This document shows, piece by piece, positions 33,685 through 42,775 of a stretch of DNA of 64,000 bases; within the stretch, counting starts at the first letter, position 1, and each line of letters begins with the position of its first letter. Both the position numbers and the translations under genes were made by a program. The stretch is from Candidatus Poribacteria bacterium. GTDB taxonomy: Bacteria > Poribacteria > WGA-4E > WGA-3G. The DNA lies in contig JAPPCZ010000105.1 of assembly GCA_028824685.1 (NCBI GenBank), positions 62,001 to 126,000 of the forward strand. Reading direction: 5' to 3'. Below the pieces are notes generated by a model that saw only the letters and a program-made list of their open reading frames with translations, searched no databases and was not told the DNA's origin.

Positions 33685-34458
33685 ATGAGCAATACTCCCC
33701 AAACCTTTGTCTGCAGAAATTGTAACGCGGACATTGAAATAGAAGCATTAACGAAAAACTTCAAGGTTTGTCCGGCTTGCGATGCACATTACCCGATGAG
33801 TGCTCAGGAACGCCTTGATCTGCTTGTGGATACCGACAGTTTTCAGGAAACCGATGCAAACCTCTACTCAATTGATGCGTTGGAATTTCCTGAGTATCCA
33901 GACAAACTTGAACGTGACATCGCAAAAACAGGACTACGCTCAGAGATGCTCTCTGGGACAGCCAAAATCGGTAGTTATCCAGTCGCGATTGCAATCGGAG
34001 ATGTGGGGTTTATCGGTGGTACGTGCGGTGCTGTCATCGGTGAGAAAGTTACCCGATGTATTGAGCATGCCGGTGAAAACCACTTACCGCTCGTTATCGT
34101 ATCTGTAAGCGGTGGGATGCGGATGCAGGAAGGCACTTTAGCGTTAATGCAGATGGCAAAAACTGCTGCCGCCTGCACTGAATACGCCAAAAAAGGCGGA
34201 TTCTATATTTCCGTTGTCACGGATCCAACGTTTGGTGGTGCGACAGCGAGTTATTCCTCTCTTGGTGACGTGATTGTTGCTGAACCCGGTGCGCGTATCG
34301 GTTTTGCTGGTCCCCTTGCTGTTGCCAGTCTACAAGAAGAACTACCCGAAAATTTTCAAAAAGCAGAATCCTTAGTTGCACACGGTTTTATTGACCATAT
34401 TGTTCATCGCACAGAGATGCGACAGTTACTGACCGACCTAATTTCATTCGTCTACTAA
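33685..34458 (+). CDS. accD: Acetyl-CoA carboxylase carboxyltransferase subunit beta
   Basis: A 257-residue AccD, somewhat shorter than the usual 280-300. The N-terminal four-cysteine zinc ribbon is CRNCN...CPACDAHYP. The carboxyltransferase core follows with AIGDVGFIGGTCGAVIGEK, VSGGMRMQEGTLALMQMAKT and VVTDPTFGGATASYSSLGDV, IAEPGARIGFAGP. It transfers the carboxyl group from biotin to acetyl-CoA together with AccA, the first step of fatty-acid synthesis. No accA lies next to it in this window. The C-terminus ends soon after the VEHGFIDHIVHR-type segment (VAHGFIDHIVHRTEMR), so no tail is missing. A start at 33685 follows AGAGGAATAGA. Confidence 0.95.
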   Translation: MSNTPQTFVCRNCNADIEIEALTKNFKVCPACDAHYPMSAQERLDLLVDTDSFQETDANLYSIDALEFPEYPDKLERDIAKTGLRSEMLSGTAKIGSYPVAIAIGDVGFIGGTCGAVIGEKVTRCIEHAGENHLPLVIVSVSGGMRMQEGTLALMQMAKTAAACTEYAKKGGFYISVVTDPTFGGATASYSSLGDVIVAEPGARIGFAGPLAVASLQEELPENFQKAESLVAHGFIDHIVHRTEMRQLLTDLISFVY

Positions 34459-34691
34459 TTACAACTTCGTGCCTATTATTACTGCCGACACAATGCGAAA
34501 CTGGTATGAAATGGCGAATCTCTCCTTTTTCTGTCACTTTATCGGATTTTAGACGTATTAAAATAAATACACACATTATGCAAACCTCTGCGGATATTGA
34601 AATGTACATAACATTTTAGGTAGTATATGACCGTCTATTCACTTTTATATCCAAGACGCATTCATAATTTAAGGAACACACGGAATAGAAA

Positions 34692-36968
34692 ATGCCAAAA
34701 TCATTAGTTGTTGTTGAATCACCAGCGAAAGCGAAAACTATCGAAAAAATCTTAGGGAAAGACTATATCGTTGACTCCTCTGTTGGACATATCCGCGACC
34801 TACCGAAAAAAGAACTTGGGGTTGATGTTGAGAACAATTTTAAACCGAAATATGTGTTGATTCGTGGAAAAGGTCCTGTAGTTAAAGCAATTCAAGAAAA
34901 GGCAAAAAAGGTTGATTGCATCTATCTTGCCGCAGACCCTGATAGGGAAGGTGAAGCGATCTGCTGGCATCTTGCGACCGAATTAAAGAAGACAAAGAAA
35001 CCTATCTATCGCATTGTATATAACGAAGTGACACAAACCGCAATTTTGGAAGCGATTCAGAATCCTGGAACGATTGACCAATCACTTGTTGATGCGCAAC
35101 AGGCGCGACGTGTTTTAGATAGACTTGTCGGATATCAGATTAGTCCGATTTTGTGGCGCAGCGTTAAACCGGGACTGAGCGCAGGACGGGTGCAATCTGT
35201 TGCTGTGCGGCTTATCTGTGAACGAGAAGCAGAGATTGAAGCATTTAAACCGGAAGAGTATTGGACACTGACTGCAACATTAACACCGACACCAAAGGAG
35301 CATCTCTTTCCTGCAAAATTACATAAAATCGGCACGAAGAAGGGCGAGATTAACAACTACGGTTTCCGTATTGATGAAGCACGCGCAAATGAGTTAGCAG
35401 CAGACGCAAAGGAACAGACATACATTGTAGAAAAAGTTCAAAAACGCGAACGCAGACAGAAGACTGCTGCACCGTTTATCACGAGTACTCTGCAACAGGA
35501 AGCTGCCCGGAAACTTCGGTTTACTGCTAAAAGAACAATGATGGTGGCACAAAAACTATATGAGGGGTTAGATATTGGAAAAGAGGGGTTAGTTGGACTT
35601 ATCACCTATATGCGCACCGATTCAACGCGTATTGCACAGGATGCTATCGACGAAGTTCGAAAATATATAGACACAACTTATGGAGCGGAGTATTTACCTA
35701 CACGTGCCGTTTCACACCCAAGTAAAGGAGGCGCGCAAGACGCACATGAGGCGATCCGTCCCACATTACCATTGCGAACTCCCGAATCTTTGAAATCATA
35801 TCTGAATAAAGAACAATATCGTCTTTATGAATTGATTTGGAAGCGGTTCATCGCAAGTCAAATGAATCCTGCTATCTTTGATGCTACAACGATTGATATC
35901 AAGGCTGGACGTTATATCTTCCGTGCCACCGGTTCCGTGATTAAATTTGATGGGTTCAGACGAGTCTATATGGAAGGTCAAGACGATGTTACTACTAATG
36001 AAAACAACACTGACGAAGGGAACACCACCTTGCCAAATGTTAAGGAAGGTGAAACGCTTGATCTACGCAAGTTAGATCCGAAACAACACTATACGCAACC
36101 CCCACCTCGCTATAATGAGGCAACGCTTGTCAAAGCATTAGAAGCGAAAGAAATCGGTAGACCAAGCACTTACGCAACAATCCTTTCCACGATTCAAGAC
36201 CGCGGTTATGTAACAATGGAACAGCGCAGACTCCTCCCCACAGATGTTGGTAAACTTGTCAACGAACTCCTAATTCATGGATTTCCCAATATTGTTGACG
36301 TTGAATTTACGAAGGAGATGGAGCAAAAACTTGATACTATCGCCGAAGGAGAGGTAGATTGGGTTGATACTCTCGGTGAATTTTATCCATCGTTCCAAGA
36401 AGCATTGGAAGAGGCACCTGACAAGATGTATGAGGCGCGAAAAGCGATGGAAACCGACTCGGGTGAGCAGTGCGACAAGTGCGGCGGTAATATGATTGTG
36501 AAATGGGGCAGATATGGACGTTTTCTCGGATGTTCCAACTATCCTGAATGTGAAAATATCAAGGCTTTGAATGGCGATGATACCGCAGCCGCTGAACCGG
36601 AAGAAACCGATACGCTCTGTGAAAAGTGTGGTGAACCGATGGTTATTAAGCAGAGTCGTGCAGGTGCTCGGTTCTTGGCATGTAGCGGTTATCCTAAATG
36701 TAAAAACGCCAAACCTGTTCCGATGGGTGTTGATTGTCCGGAATCAGATTGTGACGGTTACTTAGGTGAACGCCGCAGTAAGCGCGGAAAAGTGTTTTAC
36801 GGGTGTAGCAACTATCCAACTTGTGGGTTTGCAAGTTGGGATAAACCGATCGCTGAACCGTGTCCGCAATGTGATGCCACCTATCTCGTTGAGAAAGTGC
36901 AAAAGACAGGTGAAACTTTGCACGCTTGTGCTTCGAAAGACTGCAACTATACCAATACACCAGAGTAG
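34692..36968 (+). CDS. topA: DNA topoisomerase I (type IA)
   Basis: A 758-residue type IA topoisomerase that relaxes negative supercoils. The Toprim domain opens KSLVVVESPAKAKTIEKIL and has the acidic triad in LAADPDREGEAICWHL. The active-site tyrosine is in GLITYMRTDSTRI (about residue 309). The LVKALEAKEIGRPSTYA segment is typical. The C-terminus holds four zinc-ribbon repeats: CDKCGGNMIVKWGRYGRFLGC, CEKCGEPMV..ACSGYPKC, CPESDCDGYLG..GCSNYPTC and CPQCDATYLV..ACASKDC. No frameshift or missing motif is evident. It is separated by 233 bases from accD and 64 bases from the ftsE-like gene downstream. Confidence 0.97.
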   Translation: MPKSLVVVESPAKAKTIEKILGKDYIVDSSVGHIRDLPKKELGVDVENNFKPKYVLIRGKGPVVKAIQEKAKKVDCIYLAADPDREGEAICWHLATELKKTKKPIYRIVYNEVTQTAILEAIQNPGTIDQSLVDAQQARRVLDRLVGYQISPILWRSVKPGLSAGRVQSVAVRLICEREAEIEAFKPEEYWTLTATLTPTPKEHLFPAKLHKIGTKKGEINNYGFRIDEARANELAADAKEQTYIVEKVQKRERRQKTAAPFITSTLQQEAARKLRFTAKRTMMVAQKLYEGLDIGKEGLVGLITYMRTDSTRIAQDAIDEVRKYIDTTYGAEYLPTRAVSHPSKGGAQDAHEAIRPTLPLRTPESLKSYLNKEQYRLYELIWKRFIASQMNPAIFDATTIDIKAGRYIFRATGSVIKFDGFRRVYMEGQDDVTTNENNTDEGNTTLPNVKEGETLDLRKLDPKQHYTQPPPRYNEATLVKALEAKEIGRPSTYATILSTIQDRGYVTMEQRRLLPTDVGKLVNELLIHGFPNIVDVEFTKEMEQKLDTIAEGEVDWVDTLGEFYPSFQEALEEAPDKMYEARKAMETDSGEQCDKCGGNMIVKWGRYGRFLGCSNYPECENIKALNGDDTAAAEPEETDTLCEKCGEPMVIKQSRAGARFLACSGYPKCKNAKPVPMGVDCPESDCDGYLGERRSKRGKVFYGCSNYPTCGFASWDKPIAEPCPQCDATYLVEKVQKTGETLHACASKDCNYTNTPE

Positions 36969-37032
36969 TCCTTGGAGAGTTGTAATATCCCTGAGCAATG
37001 AACAGTTGCAATTGTGTGGAACGTGAACAATT

Positions 37033-37704
37033 ATGATTCAACTACATCAAGTCAGTTTCGCTTATCAAGATTTAAGTGTTCTTGAAAGGGCAAGTTTCCG
37101 TCTTGAACGTGGCGAATTCGGCTTTCTCGTTGGCGACAGCGGTGCTGGTAAGACAACGCTGCTAAAACTGCTCTATCGCGAATTAGCACCTACTGAAGGT
37201 TCTTTAAGTGTGCTTGGTCAATCCCTTGCTGATCTTACTTCCTCAACACTACCTTTTTTTAGGCGTAAAATCGGTGTGGTTTTCCAAGATTGGAAGTTAG
37301 TTGAGACCAAAACAGTTGAGCAAAATCTTGCTATTCCGCAGAAGTTAATTGGCACAAAACACAGGATACTGCGCGAAAATGTAAATAATCTCCTACACCA
37401 AATGGGGTTAGTCCATCATAAGGATGCCTTGCCAACCAAAATATCAAGCAATGAAAAACAACGGCTTGCTATTGCAAGAGCGATTATCAATAGTCCACTG
37501 TTACTTCTGGCAGACCAACCTACAGAAACATTAGATCCAGAACTCACACTTGAAATGCTTTCACTCTTTGACGCGCTCAATTTTCAAGGTGCTACAGTTT
37601 TAGTTGCCACTTCTGATCCTGAACTCCCCGAAAAATTTATTCGTGCTAAAAATGCTTCGCCCAAACGGGTTTTTAAACTCAAGGATGGTTGTATAACAAC
37701 ATAA
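37033..37704 (+). CDS. ftsE: FtsE-like ABC ATPase with degenerate catalytic motifs
   Basis: A 223-residue ABC nucleotide-binding subunit next to an ftsX gene, as in the FtsEX complex that controls peptidoglycan hydrolases at the septum. The fold motifs are present: Walker A GDSGAGKT (34-41), Q-loop VFQDWKL (Gln 85), D-loop LDPE. Three catalytic motifs are abnormal: the signature reads ISSNEKQR instead of LSGGEQQR, the Walker B glutamate is glutamine (ADQPTETLD, Gln 162), and the H-loop histidine is serine (ATSD, Ser 194). ATP may be bound without efficient hydrolysis. The DNA codons are unambiguous and the reading frame is intact. The family assignment rests on sequence and on the FtsX neighbour. 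Confidence 0.85.
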   Translation: MIQLHQVSFAYQDLSVLERASFRLERGEFGFLVGDSGAGKTTLLKLLYRELAPTEGSLSVLGQSLADLTSSTLPFFRRKIGVVFQDWKLVETKTVEQNLAIPQKLIGTKHRILRENVNNLLHQMGLVHHKDALPTKISSNEKQRLAIARAIINSPLLLLADQPTETLDPELTLEMLSLFDALNFQGATVLVATSDPELPEKFIRAKNASPKRVFKLKDGCITT

Positions 37705-37790
37705 CGCTATTGTGTTCATGAAACTGTATCAATAAAAGCAACGATTAAACTTGCTCCACAAAGTGAAAACAGGATAAGTCTTAATTCAAA

Positions 37791-38660
37791 ATGCGGTATA
37801 AAATTCAAAATCTCTTTACACATATTGGTCGCACCGGCTTAAACAACCTATTAAGTCTTATAGCGCTTGCTTTTTTCACAGTCTTATTGAACACTTTTTT
37901 ATTTATTCATACTTCTGTCTACAAAGAACTTGATCTTAAGGAAACGGTGCCTGCACTTGTAGCCTTTGCCAACGATACAGTTGTTGAAAAGGATGCGCGT
38001 GTTTTTGCGGACCAGATTCAGAAGAAAGACGATATCCTTTACATTGACTACATCTCTAAAGAAGAAAACTATAATAGAGCAGAAAAACAGTTTGGTTCAT
38101 TAGGCAGCCTGATTAAAGATAGAGTCGCAAACAGCAACCCCTTTCCCGCATCTTTAGAAATATATGTCAACTCAGCGAATGGTTCACGCAAAAGGTTGGA
38201 AGAGATCGCTTTTGAAATCGAATCCAATGATGAAATTGATGATGTCGTACTAACAGGACAAGGCATACTCACAGATCTTTTTCATCAAACGAACCGAATG
38301 ACAATTGCGAGCATCTCTATTACAATTCTCCTTACCTTCCTGATTATCCGCGCTGCCGTTCTTAAAACAGCCCAAAATCGCCACGAAGAGATACAGTACT
38401 TAGACCTTATCGGTGCTACACGAGGACATCTCAGAATTCCTTTCTTTATACAAGGTATCTTCCTCGGTTTTTGCGGAACCATCTTGGGACTTACCTGTTT
38501 CTATCTCCTCTATTGTCTCCTTACTTTCCAACTTGGCACACTTGAATTCCTGCCGTATTATCAGCTCATCAGTATTGTTGTAGCAGGCGTAATAATTGGT
38601 CTGTTCGCGGGTATATTCGCGCAACGAAAGTATTTCAAATTATTCAGAAATGCAATGTAA
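37791..38660 (+). CDS. ftsX: FtsX-like cell-division permease
   Basis: A 289-residue inner-membrane protein with the FtsX layout: one N-terminal transmembrane helix (about 22-42), a periplasmic domain of roughly 115 residues (45-165, including LVAFANDTVVEKDAR and PFPASLEIYVN), then three more helices (IASISITILLTFLIIRA; FIQGIFLGFCGTILGLTCFYLL; LISIVVAGVIIGLFAGIFA). The segment EIQYLDLIGATRGHLRIPFFIQG is the conserved coupling region that contacts FtsE. The protein should transmit a signal to a periplasmic murein hydrolase, none of which is in view. It follows the ftsE-like gene by 86 bases. Confidence 0.9.
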   Translation: MRYKIQNLFTHIGRTGLNNLLSLIALAFFTVLLNTFLFIHTSVYKELDLKETVPALVAFANDTVVEKDARVFADQIQKKDDILYIDYISKEENYNRAEKQFGSLGSLIKDRVANSNPFPASLEIYVNSANGSRKRLEEIAFEIESNDEIDDVVLTGQGILTDLFHQTNRMTIASISITILLTFLIIRAAVLKTAQNRHEEIQYLDLIGATRGHLRIPFFIQGIFLGFCGTILGLTCFYLLYCLLTFQLGTLEFLPYYQLISIVVAGVIIGLFAGIFAQRKYFKLFRNAM

Positions 38661-38853
38661 TATGAGTAAGTTGAAAAACAGATAAGTTCAGAAAGATAAA
38701 TAGGATATTGCCCATAAAATCAGTTGTTTTATCGTCGGTTATCAGTTAAGGTAGACTTTTTCTAAAAAGATAACCGTATTTTAATGTACTTATGTGGTAG
38801 CATACATTATAAATTACACCGAATTCATATATTTTAATAATAGGCATAACTTT

Positions 38854-40611
38854 ATGATGAAAAACATAGAAGTCAGTAATATATTCAGCAATATTGGAGA
38901 ACTTCTACAAATTCGAGGAGACGCTTCATTCCGAATTCGCTCTTACGAAAAAGCTGCCGATATAATTGAAGGGTTAACTGTTGATGTTAGCGAATTAATT
39001 GAGGTAGGAGAATTCCAAAATATCTCTGGAATTGGCAAGACAATTGAAGAAAAGACAAAAGAAATACTTGAAACTGGCACCTGTCAAGCTTACGAAAAAC
39101 TCATCTCGGAGATGGGATTAGAGGTTCTGGATCTTTTGGACATTCAGGGGATTGGAAGCAAAACAGCAAGTCGACTCTATAGCGAACTTGGCATTAAAAA
39201 TCTGAATCAACTTGCCGAGGCACTTGAAGGTGGAAAACTGCAGGGCATGAAAGGGTTAGGGAAAAAGACCCTTAATACCATATCAGAAAGTCTTGAATTC
39301 CTAACCACCTATCGTGGTACACGCTTGATTTCGCAGACCATAAACCTTGCTGAAAAACTTTCTGAAGTCTTCAAAAGTTGCGATGCACTCACAAGACACG
39401 AATTTACGGGTGATTTACGGAGACGCGAAGAGGTCTGTCGTAGTCTTGAAGTTGTTGCAGAATGTGTTGGAGATATTAATACAACACAAAACGCACTCAT
39501 TGAATACCTCTCTAAACACCAGGAACAACTGACAACGCAAATTGTAGATGCTCAAGATACTCCTACTGGAATACCTTCCCTACAACCTTTACAGAAAATT
39601 CACCTTCTCATTAACAACGATTTTCCTGCGGTAATCTATCTGTGTTCAGCGACTGAATACGAGGCAACGCTGTTTCTAACGACAGCAACAGACGAACATC
39701 TCGCCGCGCTTCCGACTGATACCCCCTTAAAAATCAGTGATCCAAGCAAAGCATCAGATTTTTGGCAAGAAACACAGAATAACACCGAAACAGAAATATA
39801 TAAGAAATTGGGGATGTCTTATATACCCCCGGAACTTCGGCAATACTCCGATTCAGTGGCGTTAGCGGTGGAAAATAATCTGCCGTCGCTTGTTGAATTC
39901 GATGATATACGAGGCGATTTACATACCCACACTGATTGGAGCGATGGCGCACATACTATGAATGATATGGTGGCGGCAGCTAAAAAACGCGGTCTTGAAT
40001 ACTATGCTGTCACTGATCATTCTGTTTCTTCTTCAGTCGCAAATGGCTTGGATCAAGCACGTTTGTTGGCACAGATGGAGCAGGTGCGTGAATTGGACGC
40101 TGTAACCGAAGGCATCACAATTTTAGCTGGCTCTGAAGTAGATATCCGCAGAAATGGCACACTCGATTTTCCTGATGAGATTCTCGCGCAACTTGACATT
40201 GTTGTGGCAAGTGTGCACAGTCATTTTACATTATCCGAGGCAGAGATGACAAAACGGATGATCCGCGCGATTGAAAATCCTTATGTCAAAATCATCGGAC
40301 ATCCGACAGGACGATTGCTTTGCAGGAGACCGATGTACCCGATCAATCTTGATGAGATTATCAGCGCTGCAGCGGAAAATGACACTATTTTGGAAATTAA
40401 CGGTTCCCCCAGTCGTTTAGATTTGGGACCGGAATATGTGCGTAAGGCGAAAGAGGCAGGCGTTCTGATTGCTATCAACACCGATGCACACTCGGTTCCT
40501 GAATTTGAACGTTATCAGTATGGTGTGAATGTTGCACGTCGGAGTGGGTTAACGAAAAACGATGTTATCAATACTTATCCCTTAGAAAAACTACGTGAGA
40601 CTTTAAGTTGA
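38854..40611 (+). CDS. polX: PolX-type protein (degenerate polymerase beta domain plus PHP nuclease)
   Basis: A 585-residue protein with the PolX architecture. Residues 1 to about 85 are the HhH-containing 8-kDa-like domain (RGDASFRIRSYEKAA, ISGIGKTIEEKTKEIL), then HhH IQGIGSKTASRLY. The polymerase palm follows RRREEVCRSLEVVAEC: the position of the two catalytic aspartates (D-x-D) reads Ser197-Leu-Glu199, and the later third aspartate region is also diverged, so polymerase activity is doubtful. The C-terminal PHP domain looks intact: DLHTHTDWSDG (355-365), AVTDHS, GSEVDI, SVHSHF, IGHPTG, NTDAHS. The ATG at 38854 is chosen; no clear ribosome site exists. It is likely a repair nuclease. The phosphatase gene follows after 13 bases. 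Confidence 0.85.
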   Translation: MMKNIEVSNIFSNIGELLQIRGDASFRIRSYEKAADIIEGLTVDVSELIEVGEFQNISGIGKTIEEKTKEILETGTCQAYEKLISEMGLEVLDLLDIQGIGSKTASRLYSELGIKNLNQLAEALEGGKLQGMKGLGKKTLNTISESLEFLTTYRGTRLISQTINLAEKLSEVFKSCDALTRHEFTGDLRRREEVCRSLEVVAECVGDINTTQNALIEYLSKHQEQLTTQIVDAQDTPTGIPSLQPLQKIHLLINNDFPAVIYLCSATEYEATLFLTTATDEHLAALPTDTPLKISDPSKASDFWQETQNNTETEIYKKLGMSYIPPELRQYSDSVALAVENNLPSLVEFDDIRGDLHTHTDWSDGAHTMNDMVAAAKKRGLEYYAVTDHSVSSSVANGLDQARLLAQMEQVRELDAVTEGITILAGSEVDIRRNGTLDFPDEILAQLDIVVASVHSHFTLSEAEMTKRMIRAIENPYVKIIGHPTGRLLCRRPMYPINLDEIISAAAENDTILEINGSPSRLDLGPEYVRKAKEAGVLIAINTDAHSVPEFERYQYGVNVARRSGLTKNDVINTYPLEKLRETLS

Positions 40612-40624
40612 AAGGAGTTTTACC

Positions 40625-42559
40625 GTGAAACGAACACGACTTGCACCCGCGAAACGCGCCATCATTATCGGTATGGATGGCGCAAGCATGGAACTGGTCA
40701 ACAACATGATTGCGTGGGGACATACCCCGAATATGGCAAAACTACGCGATGCGGGTGTCCACCGTCCGATGATTGGCGTGTTTCCGACATTGACTCCACC
40801 CGGATGGACAGCTCTCTCCACAGGTTCGTGGCCCGGCACGCATCAAGTGATGGATTTTAACATTCGTGCAGTAGGAAAAGACCTTGATAAAACGGTATGG
40901 GGTATTAACACTGGATTGTGTCAATCTGAATACCTTTGGAATCTTGTGGAACGCGCGGGTGGCAAACCGATTCTGGTGAAATGGGAAATGTCTTGGCCTC
41001 CCACTGTCCAAACCGGAATTCAGGTGGAAGGAACCGGTCCTGGTGTTTCAAACCATCATCAAATTGCAGGCTACCATCTATTTGTAGCAGGCAAGTGGGC
41101 AGCGCGTCCTATCGGTGGGCAGCGCGATCCAGAAACGCTTGACCCAAGCGCATTACAGAAAATCAAACATATTGATTCGGTAACTATTAAACCGGTTGAC
41201 ACAAGCAAATGGGGAGGGGCACTGCTTGATTCTAATAAACCTGCGCAGGTGGTAGAACTCACTATCCAACCTTTGGCACGCGGTAGGGAAGATATGAACC
41301 GTGGCAAATCGGGCGTTCCGAAACCTTTTTATGGATTGATTTATGCTTCCGGTCAAGACGGTTATGACCGAATACGCGTGTGCAGCAGTCGTTCTGCAGA
41401 TGATGTTGTCGCGGACCTTGGTGTTGGTGAGTGGAGCGATTGGTGGCTGGATACATTTGAAATTGATGGTGGTGATGTAGAAGGTTATGTTCGGATGAAA
41501 TTGGTCACGCTTACGCCAACGGCTGATGCCTTTGAACTTTTTGTGCCACAAATTTGGCCCAGAACAGATTACACGGTGCCATCTGAGGTTGCAACTTCAA
41601 TTGACCAAAATATCGGTTCGTTCCTCCAAAATCCTGCCCGCGATGCTCTTGGGCAGGTGGACGACGACACCTATTTTGAATTATTAGATTACCACCACCA
41701 ACGGCTGGCAGATGTTGCAACGTATCTTGCATCTGAAAACGATTGGGATGTTCTGATGGTAGAAACACATGCGCCGGACTACGCGAGTCACTTCTTCCTC
41801 AGCCAAGCGGATGAAATCAGCGGCGCTGCACCCGAAACGATCCATCGGTGTAGGGAGGGATTGCGCCGCACGTATCAATCTGTTGATCAGATGATTGGGC
41901 AAATTGCTGAACTTGCAGACGAGGAAACGGTTGTGCTTATCTGTGCAGACCACGGTGGTACACCGAATCAATTCCGTGCTGTAGACATTGAAGAGGTATT
42001 GGAAGAGACAGGATTCATTGTTAAGGGGACAGATGGTGCAATAGATTGGACGAAAACACGTGCCGTCAACGTTGGATTGGTGCATATTTTCATCAATCTT
42101 GCTGGGCGTGAACCGAACGGTATTGTTGCACAGGAAGATTATGAGGTAACACAACGCGAGATTATTGCTGCTCTACATGCATATCAGGATGCGAAAACAG
42201 GGAGACATCCATTTTCATTGGCAGTGACACGAGCAGATGCTGAGATGTTGAACCTGCACGGTGATCTTGTCGGCGATGTTGTTTATGCTTTACGTCCGGA
42301 GTTTGATGGTGCACACGGCAAGCAATTGCCATCGGTAAGTTTCGGTATCGGTGGACAGCATTCAACGTTTATCCTCTCTGGTGCGGGCGTTCAGAAAGGT
42401 GGTGCTTTGGAGAGGCAAGTACGTGTGGTGGATGTTGCTCCTACGGTCTGTTATCTGTTAGGATTGCCGATGCCTACAAATGTTGAAGGCGGTATAGTCT
42501 ATGAAGCGTTAGAAGATCCAAATTGGCATCTAACAAGTCTTGTGGAATTGGAAAAGTAA
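40625..42559 (+). CDS. Alkaline-phosphatase-superfamily phosphodiesterase/phosphatase
   Basis: A 644-residue enzyme of the type I phosphodiesterase/nucleotide pyrophosphatase branch. Metal and catalytic motifs: IIIGMDGAS (Asp near 17), the nucleophile region FPTLTPPGWTALSTGSWPG with threonine as likely nucleophile, METHAPDYASHF, LICADHGGTPNQF and GIGGQHSTF near the C-terminus. About 170 residues of beta-rich insertion lie between (near 190-330). No signal peptide is seen, so it is probably cytoplasmic. The GTG start is fixed by AAAGGAG eight bases upstream. It is placed right after polX, so they may be co-transcribed, without an obvious functional link. The substrate is unknown. Confidence 0.88.
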   Translation: MKRTRLAPAKRAIIIGMDGASMELVNNMIAWGHTPNMAKLRDAGVHRPMIGVFPTLTPPGWTALSTGSWPGTHQVMDFNIRAVGKDLDKTVWGINTGLCQSEYLWNLVERAGGKPILVKWEMSWPPTVQTGIQVEGTGPGVSNHHQIAGYHLFVAGKWAARPIGGQRDPETLDPSALQKIKHIDSVTIKPVDTSKWGGALLDSNKPAQVVELTIQPLARGREDMNRGKSGVPKPFYGLIYASGQDGYDRIRVCSSRSADDVVADLGVGEWSDWWLDTFEIDGGDVEGYVRMKLVTLTPTADAFELFVPQIWPRTDYTVPSEVATSIDQNIGSFLQNPARDALGQVDDDTYFELLDYHHQRLADVATYLASENDWDVLMVETHAPDYASHFFLSQADEISGAAPETIHRCREGLRRTYQSVDQMIGQIAELADEETVVLICADHGGTPNQFRAVDIEEVLEETGFIVKGTDGAIDWTKTRAVNVGLVHIFINLAGREPNGIVAQEDYEVTQREIIAALHAYQDAKTGRHPFSLAVTRADAEMLNLHGDLVGDVVYALRPEFDGAHGKQLPSVSFGIGGQHSTFILSGAGVQKGGALERQVRVVDVAPTVCYLLGLPMPTNVEGGIVYEALEDPNWHLTSLVELEK

Positions 42560-42719
42560 TAATATTGGAATTTATGTTGTGGGATGTAGCGTGAAGATGT
42601 GTGATTTCATCTGGGCGGCATCCCATATACTTTTATAACTCAAGTTGCTACGGACAAGATTTTAGACCTGCAGACGCCATTTTAATCGAGAGAAATCCAT
42701 TATTCGTAGAATATCGTAG

Positions 42720-42768
42720 CGCAAACTTTCAGTTTGCGTTCTCACAGGCACAATCTAACAGATTGTGC
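42720..42768. repeat. Twin small hairpins between convergent genes
   Basis: Two adjacent perfect hairpins with three-base loops: CGCAAACT/AGTTTGCG (42720-42738) and GCACAATCT/AGATTGTGC (42748-42768). They lie directly behind the stop of the minus-strand sulfatase gene, where they might also terminate transcription. The rest of 42560-42719 holds nothing recognisable. Confidence 0.65.
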
Positions 42769-42775
42769 TACATCT

